Below are positions 23,762 to 32,908 of a stretch of 64,000 nucleotides of DNA, one piece after another (positions within the stretch are counted from its first letter, which is position 1; the number at the start of each line of letters is the position of its first letter). The translations under genes and the position numbers were made by a program. The notes beneath the pieces were generated by a model, which worked only from the letters and a program-made list of their open reading frames with translations, was not told the origin of the DNA and did no database searches. Source of the DNA: Streptomyces sp. AC558_RSS880 (GTDB lineage: Bacteria > Actinomycetota > Actinomycetes > Streptomycetales > Streptomycetaceae); assembly GCF_019049255.1 (NCBI RefSeq), contig NZ_JAGMUJ010000030.1, positions 1 through 64,000 on the forward strand. Direction: 5' to 3'.

Positions 23762-25084
23762 ATGGCGGACACCACGGGCAACATCAGAGACACCGGCGCA
23801 CCAGGCGGGGCCGGCCCGGCTCCCCGTAAGTCCAGTTGGCGTCACATCGGTCCCGGCATCGTCGTCGCCGCGACCGGTGTCGGCGCCGGCGACCTCGTGG
23901 CCACTCTCATCGCGGGCAGCAACTTCGGCTACACCCTGCTGTGGGCCGCGGTCATCGGCTGTCTGGTGAAGATCTCCCTCGCCGAGGCGTGCGGCCGGTG
24001 GCACCTGTCCACCGGGCGCACGCTCTTCGACGGCTGGGCGAGCCTCGGCAACTGGACGACCTGGTTCTTCGCCGTCTACGCCGTGATCTGGGGCTTCGTC
24101 TACGGCGCGGCCGCGATGTCGTCCAGCGCCCTGCCGCTCCAGGCCCTCTTCCCGGACGTGATGGACCTCGAATGGTGGGGCATCGCCTGCGGTCTGGTGG
24201 GCCTGGTCTTCGTCTGGTTCAACAAGTACGACGTCTTCGAGAAGGTCATGACGGTCCTGGTGGGCGTCATGTTCGTCGTCACCGTCTACCTGGCGATCCG
24301 CGTCACCCCGAATCTCGGCGACGCCTTCGCCGGACTCCTCCCGGTCCTCCCGGACGAGAAGGACTCCGTCCTCAACACCCTCGGCCTGATCGGCGGCGTC
24401 GGCGGCACCATCACGCTGGCCGCGTACGGCTACTGGGTCAACGCCAAGGGCTGGACGAACACCGGCTGGATGAAGGTCATGCGCCTGGACAACCGGGTCG
24501 CCTACGCCACCACCGGCGTCTTCGTCGTCGCGATGCTCTTCGTCGGCGCCGAGCTGCTGCACTCGGCGAACATCGCGATCGCGAGCGGCGACAAGGGCCT
24601 GATCCAGCTCGGCGACATCCTGGAGCAGCAGTACGGCACGGCCACCGGCAAGCTCTTCCTGATCGGCTTCTTCGCCACCTCCTTCACCTCCCTGATCGGC
24701 GTCTGGCACGGAGTGAGCCTGATGTTCGCCGACTTCCTGGCCCGGCGGCGGGGCGAGCGGGAGGCGCGGGGCGACGAGCTGGCCTCGGGGCGCCGCGAAC
24801 GCTCCTGGGCCTTCCGCGCCTACCTCCTCTGGCTCACCTTCCCGCCCATGGTCCTGCTCTTCCAGGGCCAGCCCTTCCGCCTGATCATCATCTACGGCGT
24901 CCTGGGCGCCGCCTTCATGCCCTTCCTCGCCCTCACCCTGCTGTGGCTCCTCAACTCCGCCCGCACACCGCGCGAGTGGCGCAACGGCCGGCTGAGCAAC
25001 GGCATGCTGGCCGTGGCCGGGCTGCTGTTCCTGGTGCTGTGCGTGAAGCAGATCTGGGACCAGCCGTGGTCGGAGTTCTTCTAG
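23762..25084 (+). CDS. Nramp-family metal ion transporter
   Basis: 440 residues with ~11 membrane segments. Segment 1 holds GPGIVVAATGVGAGDLVATL, the Nramp helix-1 region (normally DPGN), here GVGAGDL as in the divergent actinobacterial branch. VWHGVSLMFADF later replaces the usual metal-site MPH region, so classical Mn/Fe specificity is not certain. The ATG at 23762 gives the best N-terminus; a TTG at 23726 is possible. Likely an inner-membrane proton-coupled transporter of a divalent cation or another substrate. Divergent from the carboxypeptidase gene. Confidence 0.75.
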   Translation: MADTTGNIRDTGAPGGAGPAPRKSSWRHIGPGIVVAATGVGAGDLVATLIAGSNFGYTLLWAAVIGCLVKISLAEACGRWHLSTGRTLFDGWASLGNWTTWFFAVYAVIWGFVYGAAAMSSSALPLQALFPDVMDLEWWGIACGLVGLVFVWFNKYDVFEKVMTVLVGVMFVVTVYLAIRVTPNLGDAFAGLLPVLPDEKDSVLNTLGLIGGVGGTITLAAYGYWVNAKGWTNTGWMKVMRLDNRVAYATTGVFVVAMLFVGAELLHSANIAIASGDKGLIQLGDILEQQYGTATGKLFLIGFFATSFTSLIGVWHGVSLMFADFLARRRGEREARGDELASGRRERSWAFRAYLLWLTFPPMVLLFQGQPFRLIIIYGVLGAAFMPFLALTLLWLLNSARTPREWRNGRLSNGMLAVAGLLFLVLCVKQIWDQPWSEFF

Positions 25085-25093
25085 GCCGGTCCC

Positions 25094-26368
25094 CTACCGC
25101 AGCTTCTCCCACTCCGGGCTGAGCGCGATCTCCCGCAGCTGGTCGATGGTCGGCGCGGGAGCGTCGCGGGTGGGCTCGGCGTGCGTGGCGTCGTTGTTGA
25201 ACGCGCTGACCACCACACGGAAGCCGTCCTCGCCGGGCCGCAGGGTGTCGACGGTCCACATGACGACCCCGGCGACGCGGTCGTCACCGTCGCCCTGCCG
25301 TACGGCGACGCGGGTGCCGTCGGGGAGGGTCTCGCCGGAGCGGTAGAGCTGGTCGGCGACGTCGTTCATGCCGTGCTGCACGTTGATCTGGACGAGGCTC
25401 CCGCCCCGGCCGTCGTCGACGACGACGTAGCTGAACCCGCTGTCCTGGCCGCCCTGCTCGACCACGTCCAGATTCTTGGGGAGCAGCCCGACGAGGGTCT
25501 GGGAGATGTCCTTGCCGGAGGCGCCCGGCGGCGCGTGTTCCGGCGCGGTGGCGGACCCGGGCGGCGTCGGCTCGACCGGGATGGCGTCCACCGCCCGGCG
25601 CCACACGTCGGCCGTGACGACCTCCTTCAACTGCGCGGTGGACAGCGGCGGGTCCTCCCGTGTCACCGGGGCGCCCTTCTGGGCAGGGGAGTTCCACTCG
25701 CTCACGGTGACGTGCTGGCCCTTGCTCGTGACGAGGTCGGCGGACCAGAGCTTGGTGTCGACGCGCCGGTCGGGATACTCGTAGCCCTGGAACAGCTTGA
25801 GCAGCGAGCCGTCGGGCAGCCGGGTGGAGCTGCACTCGTCGTACGGGGTGAACGTCTCGTCCGGACACTCCGTCAGCTGCCGCACCTGCTCGCTTCCGGG
25901 CTCGACCCGGGCTAGGCCCACGCTGATCGCGGCCGCGCCCTCCGCGTCGTCGTACACGAGGTACGCGTACGGTCCCGGCTTCTCGCCCGACCCCCGGGCG
26001 TCCTCCTCGCTGAACTTCCCTTCGGGGAGCAGTTCCTTGAGCGACGAGAGGAGGGCGTCGCCGGAGACGGGGGGCGGGGCCGGGGTGGCCGAGGCGGACG
26101 CGCCGGCGGTGGCCTGGGAGGCGACGGTGCGTCGCTCGGGGTCGGAGGAGCCGTCCGGCGGCAGGAGCAGGGCCCCGCCCACCCCGACCAGGGCGACCCC
26201 GGCCACCCCGCCGAGCACGCCGGCCCGGCGCCGCGTCAGCGCCCGGCGCCCGCGGGTCCGCCCGCCGGCGGCGAGGGCCGTGCCGTCGGCCCGGAAATCA
26301 CCGCCGGTGTCGCGCAGGGCGGCGGCGAGCCGGTCCTCGAAGGGGTCCTGGTGCTGGTGTTCGGGCAT
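25094..26368 (-). CDS. Membrane protein, probable anti-sigma partner of the upstream ECF sigma factor
   Basis: 424 residues. The cytoplasmic N-terminus (MPEHQHQDPFEDRLAAALRD) is followed by basic residues and one membrane segment (AGVLGGVAGVALVGVGGALLL, ~54-74). A large exported region follows with two similar halves (LLSSLKELLPEGKF... and TLVGLLPKNLDVV...). The gene lies 62 bases downstream of the sigma gene on the same strand. That order and topology suggest membrane-linked control of the sigma factor, but no zinc-binding anti-sigma motif is present. Confidence 0.65.
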   Translation of the reverse strand: MPEHQHQDPFEDRLAAALRDTGGDFRADGTALAAGGRTRGRRALTRRRAGVLGGVAGVALVGVGGALLLPPDGSSDPERRTVASQATAGASASATPAPPPVSGDALLSSLKELLPEGKFSEEDARGSGEKPGPYAYLVYDDAEGAAAISVGLARVEPGSEQVRQLTECPDETFTPYDECSSTRLPDGSLLKLFQGYEYPDRRVDTKLWSADLVTSKGQHVTVSEWNSPAQKGAPVTREDPPLSTAQLKEVVTADVWRRAVDAIPVEPTPPGSATAPEHAPPGASGKDISQTLVGLLPKNLDVVEQGGQDSGFSYVVVDDGRGGSLVQINVQHGMNDVADQLYRSGETLPDGTRVAVRQGDGDDRVAGVVMWTVDTLRPGEDGFRVVVSAFNNDATHAEPTRDAPAPTIDQLREIALSPEWEKLR

Positions 26369-26430
26369 GACGAACCACCCTTTCCGCAAGGTGTGAGATA
26401 TGAGGTCCGAGGAAGGCGGGACGGCCGGCG

Positions 26431-26940
26431 TCAGGATCTGGAGTACTCCGAGAGGTCCTCCCCCAGCAGCTCCCGCAACCGGCCGAGCGCACGCACGCAC
26501 CGCGTCCGCACGGCCGCCGAGCTGACGTTCATCACGTCGGCGGTCTGCTCGACCGAGCGGTCCTCCCAGTACCGCAGGACGATGACGGCCCGGTCCTTGG
26601 CGGGCAGCCGGGCGAGCGCGTCCAGCAGGGTCAGGCGCAGGGGAGCGTCCGCGTCGGCGGCGCCCGGCAGGTCGGGGAACACGTCCGTCGCCCGCTCACG
26701 GCTGCTGCGCCGCCGCTGGTGGGCGAGGAAGGTCCGGGTGAGCACGGTCTGCGCGTACCCGGCCGGGTTCCCGACCCGGGAGACGCGTCCCCAGCGGACG
26801 TACAGCCGCCCGAAGGTCTCCTGCACGAGATCCTCGGCCAGATGCGTGTCCCCGGCGGTGAGCAGACACGCGGACCGGTACAGGTGCCCCGCCCGCGCCG
26901 CCGCGAACTCGGCGTACTCGTCCGCCCGCGTCTGTCTCAT
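26431..26940 (-). CDS. ECF RNA polymerase sigma factor (SigE-like subfamily)
   Basis: 169 residues. Region 2: FAAARAGHLYRSACLLTAGD, then AEDLVQETFGRLYVRWGRV. Region 4: LARLPAKDRAVIVLRYWEDRSV, then VSSAAVRTRCVRALGRLREL. This is the SigE/SACE-type short ECF pattern common in streptomycetes. It would direct RNA polymerase to its own regulon, likely including its own operon with the membrane partner downstream. No target promoter can be assigned from the window. Confidence 0.9.
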   Translation of the reverse strand: MRQTRADEYAEFAAARAGHLYRSACLLTAGDTHLAEDLVQETFGRLYVRWGRVSRVGNPAGYAQTVLTRTFLAHQRRRSSRERATDVFPDLPGAADADAPLRLTLLDALARLPAKDRAVIVLRYWEDRSVEQTADVMNVSSAAVRTRCVRALGRLRELLGEDLSEYSRS

Positions 26941-27044
26941 CTGCCGCGCCCCCTGTGCTCGTCCGCCCCGCGTCCGCTGCCTTCACCTCATTGATGCGGT
27001 GGGGCGGGGGAAATGTTTCATGCGGACTTCACGGCGGAACGCGA

Positions 27045-27080
27045 CCGCCCCCCGCCCACGTCACCGTGGGCAGGGGGCGG
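27045..27080 (-). terminator. Strong hairpin after the chitinase gene
   Basis: CCGCCCCC..GCCCACG pairs with CGTGGGC.GGGGGCGG (15 pairs, one mismatch) around the loop TCAC. It lies 23 bases past the chitinase stop and just before the sigma-factor promoter region. Confidence 0.6.
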
Positions 27081-27102
27081 AGTACGGGCGCCGGCGCGTC
27101 GG

Positions 27103-28812
27103 TTACGGCAGGGCGTGGACGTGCGGGCCCACCGCGTTGGACCAGGCGTTGCCGGCCGTGGCGTCCCAGTTCGTGGACCAGGTCATCGCGCCCCGCAGGG
27201 ACGGGTAGGTCCTCGACGGCTTGAAGGTGCCGCAGTTGGTGCCCTTGGTGAGGCAGTCCAGGGCGTTGTTCACGACCGTCGGGGAGACGTAGCCGCTGCC
27301 CGCGCCCCGCGTCGAGGCCGGCAGGCCGAGGCCCACCTGGGACGGGTCGAGACCGCCCTCCAGCTGGATGCAGGCCAGCGCGGTCAGGAAGTCGACCGAG
27401 CCCTGGCTGTAGACCTTGCCGTCGCAGCCCAGCATGGAACCGCTGTTGTAGTACTGCATGTTGACGACCGTGAGGATGTCCTTCACGTTCAGCGCGGTGC
27501 GGAAGTACGCGTTGGACGTCGACTGCATGTCGATGGTCTGCGGTGCCATCGTCAGGATCATCGACGGACCGGCCTTGGCCGACAGCGACCGCAGCGCCTG
27601 CGTCATGTAGGTCGCGTTGAGGCCGTTCTCCAGGTCGATGTCGACGCCGTCGAAGCCGTACTCCTGCATCAGCGCGTACACCGAGTTCGCGAAGTTCGTC
27701 GCCGAGGCGGAGTCGTTCACCGAGACGGTGCCCTTCTCGCCGCCGACGGAGATGATGACCTTCTTCCCGGCCGCCTGCTTGGCCCGGACGTCCGCCTTGA
27801 ACTGGTCGACGGTGTAGCCGTTCAGGCCCGCCGAGTCCAGGTTGAAGGTGACGGCGCCCGGAGTGCCGGTGGCGTCGGCGAAGGCGACCGCGATGATGTC
27901 GTAGTGGGACTGGACGTCCGAGACGCGCTGCACCGCCGCGCCGTTGTTGAAGTTCTGCCAGTAACCCGTGACGGCGTGCTCGGGCAGGTCACCGCCCCCG
28001 CCCGAGTCGTTCTCCTTCGTCCGTGCCGTCACCGCGGTCGACTTCGGCGACTCGCCCGCCGCGTTGGTGGCGGCGACCTGGAAGGAGTACGACGTCGAGG
28101 CCGCGAGCCCGGTCACGGTCGCCGAGGTGCCCGACACGGCCGTCACCTTCGCACCGTCGCGGTAGATCGTGTACCCGGTCGCCCCGGACACCGCGTTCCA
28201 GGCCAGCGACACCGACGACGACGTCGTACCGGAGACGGACAGACCGCCCGGTGTGCCCGGGACCGTCGGCTCCGTGTCACCGCCGCCGCCCCCGTCGGGG
28301 CCGAACACCGACAGGTCGTCCACGTGGTAGGCGGCCTGGCCGTACCAGCCGTGGGTGTAGACCGTCACCGAGGTGGTGGAGGAGCCGGTGGTGAAGCTCG
28401 TCGACAGCCGCTTCCAGCTGCCGGAGTCCGGGGTCCAGGTGGACACGTCCGTCGTGCCGGTGCCGGTCACGCCCAGGTAGGCGTACCCGCCCTGCACCCA
28501 GCCGCTCAGGTCGTACGTGGAGTTCGGCTTCACCGCGACCGTCTGGGTGCAGCGGGCGTTGTCCTGCCCGGCGGGCGTGGCCCTGAGCGCGGCCGTACCG
28601 CCGTGCACCGGGGAGGAGACGGTCGTGCCGCTGTTCGCCGAACAGGTCCAGTTGCTCAGGCCCGCCTCGAAACCGGCGTTCTTGGCGTTGTTGACGTCCG
28701 CCGCGGACGCCTGGCCCGCGCCGGCGAGGGGAAGGGCGAGGGCGAGGACGGAGACGAAGGCTCCGGCCCAGAGACGTCTGCGGCGGACGGGTGTTCCTGG
28801 TGCGCGGTTCAT
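27103..28812 (-). CDS. Secreted GH18 chitinase with carbohydrate-binding and FnIII domains
   Basis: 569 residues from ATG 28812, with GGAGG upstream. Signal peptide to ~residue 37 (...GQASAAD). A carbohydrate-binding beta-sandwich follows (NAGFEAGLSNWTCS to HVDDLSVFG), then a glycine linker, an FnIII domain (VPGTPGGLSVSGT to VTARTK), a second linker and the GH18 barrel. The catalytic signature is FDGVDIDLENG (DxxDxDxE, glutamate as acid), with KKVIISVGGEKG and NMQYYNSGSM as substrate-cleft blocks. It hydrolyses chitin outside the cell. Two DasR-like sites precede it. Confidence 0.93.
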   Translation of the reverse strand: MNRAPGTPVRRRRLWAGAFVSVLALALPLAGAGQASAADVNNAKNAGFEAGLSNWTCSANSGTTVSSPVHGGTAALRATPAGQDNARCTQTVAVKPNSTYDLSGWVQGGYAYLGVTGTGTTDVSTWTPDSGSWKRLSTSFTTGSSTTSVTVYTHGWYGQAAYHVDDLSVFGPDGGGGGDTEPTVPGTPGGLSVSGTTSSSVSLAWNAVSGATGYTIYRDGAKVTAVSGTSATVTGLAASTSYSFQVAATNAAGESPKSTAVTARTKENDSGGGGDLPEHAVTGYWQNFNNGAAVQRVSDVQSHYDIIAVAFADATGTPGAVTFNLDSAGLNGYTVDQFKADVRAKQAAGKKVIISVGGEKGTVSVNDSASATNFANSVYALMQEYGFDGVDIDLENGLNATYMTQALRSLSAKAGPSMILTMAPQTIDMQSTSNAYFRTALNVKDILTVVNMQYYNSGSMLGCDGKVYSQGSVDFLTALACIQLEGGLDPSQVGLGLPASTRGAGSGYVSPTVVNNALDCLTKGTNCGTFKPSRTYPSLRGAMTWSTNWDATAGNAWSNAVGPHVHALP

Positions 28813-28885
28813 GGGGGCCTCCGGTGGGGGAGAAGGGTGGGGGAGGGAGGAGCGGGCGACGGTGGCCACCGTGTGCAGCACAAGG

Positions 28886-28923
28886 TGGTCCAGACCAATC
28901 CTGTTGTCAATAGGTCCAGACCA
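28886..28923 (-). promoter_or_regulatory. Paired DasR-like / chitinase direct-repeat sites around a TTGACA -35
   Basis: TGGTCCAGACCA (28886-28897) and AGGTCCAGACCA (28912-28923) are near-palindromes close to the DasR responsive element and also form the direct repeat known from Streptomyces chitinase promoters. Their centres are 26 bp apart. A perfect TTGACA (minus strand, 28910-28905) lies between them. Expected control: N-acetylglucosamine/DasR repression and chitin induction. Confidence 0.65.
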
Positions 28924-29199
28924 AAATCGACCGGTGAGCCGACCTCAGGACACCGTCCGGCGTCAAGGCGGTGCACGAGATCCACACCTACGGGGCCCGA
29001 TCGAGACCGGCGAGATGCTCAACGTGTCCCGTTTTGGCGCACCTTGTGCATCGGTAGTTGCCGTCCGGCTACTCAAACGCTGTTCTCCGGTCACAGGCCC
29101 GCGGATACAGTGCTGACGTAGTCACGCAGTGAAGTCACCGGGGTGCATCGGAGTGACGCCCGGTGGGCCGAGGGGCCTGGGGAGAACGGGGAGCCGCGC

Positions 29200-30051
29200 G
29201 TGCCAACTGCCATTGCCGTGACCGGCGCCGACATGGCGCTGCCGGCCCAGGACGAACGAACCCTGCCCGCCGTCGTGCTGCGGGACGTCGACACCCGCCC
29301 GCTCGAACAGGTCCTGTCCGAGCTGCAACTGCTCGTCGAGCACCACGGGCACGTCATCGTGGTCTGCTCCCAGGCCGCCCCCCTCGCCGTCCAGCGGCGC
29401 CTGCACACCCTGCGCTCCCTGCTGGAGAGCGACCGGATAGCCCTCTTCCGCCCCGATCTCCCGCCCCTCGGACTCGCGGTCCTGGCCCGCCAGTTGCGAC
29501 AGCTCGCCTCCTGCGACCTCAGCCCCGGCGTCCTCGCGTCCGCCGGCCGGCTGCTGATCCACTACATCCACTCCGGGGCCCTGCTCGGCTCCGTCGCCCG
29601 CCTCGACCGCGTCCCCGTCGACCTGAAGCAGCACGCGAAGTCCTGGATGCCCGGCAGCCAGTTCGCCGTACTCGCCCACCCGCGGCCGCAACTCGTCCGC
29701 CTCGGCCCGGAAACCTCCCTCGACGGACCCGAGTTCGGCACCTGGATGCTCGTCGCCAAGGGCCAGCTCCAGTCCGACTGGGTCACCACCACCCTGGCCC
29801 CCTCCTGGAAGGTCCAGGGCCTGCGCGAGACACCGCTGCCCGCCGAGTCCCCCGGCTGGTGGGGGACCGGCAGGATCGTCGAGTTCTGCGCCTACCTGCC
29901 CGACCTGTCCGTCCTGTACCAGCTGGTCACCTCCGTACGGCGCGGCAGCTGCCACTGGTGCGGCATCGACGTCATCGGCGACCGGTGCGTGTTCTGTTCC
30001 GCCGTACCACCCGCCCCCGAGGGCACCCCGGCCCTCACCCGGGGCACCTGA
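29200..30051 (+). CDS. First gene of the Tad pilus operon; unknown protein with C-terminal zinc ribbon
   Basis: 283 residues from GTG 29200 (PTAIAVTGADMALP) with GGGGAG upstream. The N-terminal ~90 residues resemble a response-regulator-like alpha/beta domain (AVVLRDVDTRPLEQVLSELQ, HGHVIVVCSQAAPL). The C-terminus has CHWCGIDVIGDRCVFC, a two-CxxC zinc ribbon. It lies 62 bases before the CpaB gene and heads the pilus cluster, so a regulatory or assembly role is likely. The exact function is unknown. Confidence 0.65.
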   Translation: MPTAIAVTGADMALPAQDERTLPAVVLRDVDTRPLEQVLSELQLLVEHHGHVIVVCSQAAPLAVQRRLHTLRSLLESDRIALFRPDLPPLGLAVLARQLRQLASCDLSPGVLASAGRLLIHYIHSGALLGSVARLDRVPVDLKQHAKSWMPGSQFAVLAHPRPQLVRLGPETSLDGPEFGTWMLVAKGQLQSDWVTTTLAPSWKVQGLRETPLPAESPGWWGTGRIVEFCAYLPDLSVLYQLVTSVRRGSCHWCGIDVIGDRCVFCSAVPPAPEGTPALTRGT

Positions 30052-30113
30052 CCCCGCCCACCGCACAGTCCCGATTCCGCTCGACCGATATCCCCGATGA
30101 GGTTGCACGGTTC

Positions 30114-30821
30114 ATGAACTCCCGTCAGCGCCGCGGCGTGATACTCCTCCTTCTGTCGGTCCTGTGCGCCCTCGGCGCGTTCGCCGGCGTGCTCTCCGTC
30201 ATCAGCGACGTGGAGTCCAAGGTCGGCCCCGAGGTCACCGCGTACCGGCTGAAGACGGAGGTGAAGCCCTACACCCCCCTCAGCACGGACCAGTTCGAGA
30301 AGATCTCGATGCCCGAGCGGTGGCTGTCGAAGAACGCCGTCACCGACCTGGGCGAGATCCGGGGCAAGATCGCCGTGACCGAACTGCGGGAGGGCTCCCT
30401 GCTGCAGAGCGACATGATCGTGGACCGGCCCGCCCTGCAGCCGGGACAGCAGGAGGTCGCCATCATGATCGACGCGGCGACCGGCGTCGCCGGCAAGATC
30501 ACACCGGGCGCCTCGGTCAACGTCTACGCCACCTTCGAGGGCGAGCGCGAGGGCGACCCCGACCAGTCCAGGGTCATCGTGACCAACGCCAAGGTCCTCG
30601 ACGTGGGCCGGCTCACCGCCCTCCAGCCCGACGAGAACGACCGCGGCCGGGAGCCCACCGACGCCGTCCCGATCACCTTCGCGCTGTCCGCCATCGACGC
30701 CCAGCGCATCACCTACGCCGAGTCGTTCGCCCAGCAGGTCCGCCTCGCGCTGGTCGCACCCGGAACCGACACCACCGTCCCGGAGCAGGACCGGACGTAC
30801 GAACTCGCGAAGGACAAGTGA
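30114..30821 (+). CDS. CpaB/RcpC-like Flp pilus assembly protein (SAF domain)
   Basis: 235 residues from ATG 30114. One N-terminal membrane segment (GVILLLLSVLCALGAFAGVL) is followed by a short SAF-like region (VKPYTPLSTDQFEKI, GKIAVTELREGSLLQ) and a CpaB C-terminal domain (QEVAIMIDAATGVAGKITPG, ASVNVYATF). CpaB proteins sit at the outer face of the membrane in Tad systems. It is followed 9 bases later by the CpaE-like gene. Confidence 0.82.
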   Translation: MNSRQRRGVILLLLSVLCALGAFAGVLSVISDVESKVGPEVTAYRLKTEVKPYTPLSTDQFEKISMPERWLSKNAVTDLGEIRGKIAVTELREGSLLQSDMIVDRPALQPGQQEVAIMIDAATGVAGKITPGASVNVYATFEGEREGDPDQSRVIVTNAKVLDVGRLTALQPDENDRGREPTDAVPITFALSAIDAQRITYAESFAQQVRLALVAPGTDTTVPEQDRTYELAKDK

Positions 30822-30830
30822 GAGGCCCGC

Positions 30831-32084
30831 ATGCCCACGAGGATCCTCCCGGCAGTCGGCGACGCGGACGCGGTCCGGTCCCTCACCACACTGCTCAGCC
30901 AGCTCCCGGACGCCGAGCCGGTGGCCCCGGTGGCCGACTCCACCCAGCTCGTCGACACCCTCGCCCGCCTGGCCGCCGAGTCCGTCGACGAACTGCCCGA
31001 GGTCGTGGTCGTGCACGAGCGGATCGGCCCCGTCCCCGCCCTGGAGCTGATCCGCGAAGTCGCCCTGCGCTTCCCCGCCGTCGGCGTCATCCTCGTCACC
31101 TCCGACGCGAGCCCCGGCCTCTTCCAGGCCGCCATGGACTACGGCGCCCGCGGCCTGGTCCCCCTCCCGCTCAGCTACGAGGAACTCGCCAGCCGCGTCC
31201 AGGCCGTCGCCCAGTGGTCCGCCGGCGTACGACGCCACCTCGGCTCCGGCGGCGACGTGTTCACCGGCGCCGGCGGCACCGTCGTCACCGTCAGCGGGGC
31301 GAAGGGCGGCGTCGGCACGACCCTGACCGCCGTCCAGCTCGCCCTCGCCGCCCAGGCCTCCGGCCGCACCACCGCCCTCGTCGACATGGACCTCCAGACC
31401 GGTGACGTCGCCGCCTACCTGGACGTCCAGTTCCGCCGCTCCGTCGTCGACCTCGCCGCCATCAACGACATCTCCCCGCGTGTCCTCGCCGACGCCGTCT
31501 TCCGCCACGACACCGGCCTCGCCCTGCTGCTCGCCCCCGGCGAGGGCGAACGCGGCGAGGACGTCACCGACCGCGCCGCCCGCCAGATCGTCAGCGCCCT
31601 GCGCTCCCGCTACGAGGTCGTCGTCATCGACTGCGGCGCCCAGCTCGGCGGCGCCGGCGCGGCGGCCGTGGAGATGGCCGACACCGCCCTGCTGGTCACC
31701 ACCCCCGACGTGATCGCCGTACGGGGCGCCAAGCGGGCGGTGCGGATGTGGGACCGGCTGCAGATCCGCAAGGCCGAGGAGACCACCGTGGTCGTCAACC
31801 GGCACACCCGGTCCACGGAGATCCAGCCCCCGCTCATCCGGAAGATCACCGGCACCGCGGTCGCGGCCACCGCGATCCCCGCCCACTTCAAGGAACTGCA
31901 GGCCGTCGTGGACGCCGGCCGCGTCCACGAACTGGAGAACAAGAGCACGGTGAAGCAGGCCCTGTGGGGTCTGGCCGGCGAACTCGGCCTGGTCAAGGCC
32001 ACCGTGGGCGACCGGCGCACGGGCCGGCTGCGCGGCGACCGCGGATCGGTGAGCTTCCGGCGGCGCAGGGACGGAGGGGGATGA
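30831..32084 (+). CDS. CpaE/TadZ-like pilus localisation ATPase
   Basis: 417 residues. An atypical receiver-like N-terminus (PTRILPAVGDADAVRSL to VGVILVTSDASPGLFQ) is joined to a MinD/ParA-type ATPase: deviant Walker A VSGAKGGVGTTL (~155), Walker A-prime VDMDLQTGDVAAYLD and VVVIDCGAQLG. CpaE/TadZ proteins place the pilus machine in the cell. Its stop overlaps the next start (ATGA). Confidence 0.85.
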   Translation: MPTRILPAVGDADAVRSLTTLLSQLPDAEPVAPVADSTQLVDTLARLAAESVDELPEVVVVHERIGPVPALELIREVALRFPAVGVILVTSDASPGLFQAAMDYGARGLVPLPLSYEELASRVQAVAQWSAGVRRHLGSGGDVFTGAGGTVVTVSGAKGGVGTTLTAVQLALAAQASGRTTALVDMDLQTGDVAAYLDVQFRRSVVDLAAINDISPRVLADAVFRHDTGLALLLAPGEGERGEDVTDRAARQIVSALRSRYEVVVIDCGAQLGGAGAAAVEMADTALLVTTPDVIAVRGAKRAVRMWDRLQIRKAEETTVVVNRHTRSTEIQPPLIRKITGTAVAATAIPAHFKELQAVVDAGRVHELENKSTVKQALWGLAGELGLVKATVGDRRTGRLRGDRGSVSFRRRRDGGG

Positions 32085-32497
32085 CCGGGAAAGCGGCATC
32101 ACCCGCGCGTGACGGCGACCGGGACCGGGACCGTGACCGGGGCCAGGTGACCATCGAGTTCCTCGGCATGACCCCCACGATCCTCGTGACGCTGGTGGTG
32201 CTGTGGCAGCTCGTCCTGGTGGGGTACGCGTTCATCCTCGCGGGGAATGCTGCGGACGAGGCCGTACGGGCGGGCACGGCGGCGGCACCGGGCGCACGCC
32301 AGGGCGCCTGCCGGGCGGCCGGAGTGGACAAGCTGTCGGGAGCGTGGGCGGAGGGAGCGACCGTGAACTGCACGACCGGGGGCGGTCTCGTCACCGCCGA
32401 CGTGAAGCTGAGCGTCCCCCTCCTCTTCCCCGGTGTCATCTCCCTCCCCCTCGACGTGGAGGGACACGCGGGCGCGGTCGAGGAGGAGACGGACTGA
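32081..32497 (+). CDS. TadE-like minor pseudopilin, first copy
   Basis: 138 residues. A charged leader (DGDRDRDRDRG) precedes GQVTIEFLGMTPTILVTLVV, the TadE signature with glutamate five residues after the glycine, then a C-terminal exported domain with two cysteines. Minor pseudopilins prime or cap the pilus. It overlaps the CpaE stop and lies two bases before the second copy. Confidence 0.8.
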   Translation: MTGKAASPARDGDRDRDRDRGQVTIEFLGMTPTILVTLVVLWQLVLVGYAFILAGNAADEAVRAGTAAAPGARQGACRAAGVDKLSGAWAEGATVNCTTGGGLVTADVKLSVPLLFPGVISLPLDVEGHAGAVEEETD

Positions 32498-32498
32498 C

Positions 32499-32894
32499 AT
32501 GCCGTACACGCCGCACGCACCCCGACCACGACCCCGGTTCCGGCCCCGTCCCCGGCCCCGCGACCGCGGCCAGGTCGCCATCGAATACCTCGGCTTCCTC
32601 CCGGTCCTGCTCGTCGTCGCCATGGCCGCCGTCCAGCTCGGCCTGATCGCCTACACCGCCCAGCAGGCCGGCACGGCGGCCCGCGCGGCGGCGCGCAGCG
32701 CGTCGCTGGGCGAGGCGTACGGCTCCACCTGCAGGGCCGCCATCAGCGACTGGCTCGCCGACGGCACCTCCTGCGAGGGCTATCCCGGTGGCGACGAGAT
32801 CACCGTCACCGCCACGGTCGACATCCCCTCGATCGTGCCGGGCTGGGACTTCGGCCCCGCCCGCAAGTCCGCCACGATGCCGCGAGACCACTGA
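32499..32894 (+). CDS. TadE-like minor pseudopilin, second copy
   Basis: 131 residues. An arginine/proline-rich leader (RPRPRFRPRPRPRDRG) precedes GQVAIEYLGFLPVLLVVAMA. The mature domain has two cysteines (STCRAAI, SCEGYPG) likely paired outside. It is paralogous to the preceding gene. The ATG at 32499 follows the previous stop by one base. Confidence 0.8.
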   Translation: MPYTPHAPRPRPRFRPRPRPRDRGQVAIEYLGFLPVLLVVAMAAVQLGLIAYTAQQAGTAARAAARSASLGEAYGSTCRAAISDWLADGTSCEGYPGGDEITVTATVDIPSIVPGWDFGPARKSATMPRDH

Positions 32895-32908
32895 GGAGCG
32901 AGCGACCC

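Noticed and set aside
29892..32102. 736-codon minus-strand frame across the CpaB/CpaE region
   Set aside because: Antisense to recognised pilus genes; glycine/aspartate/valine-rich shadow composition.
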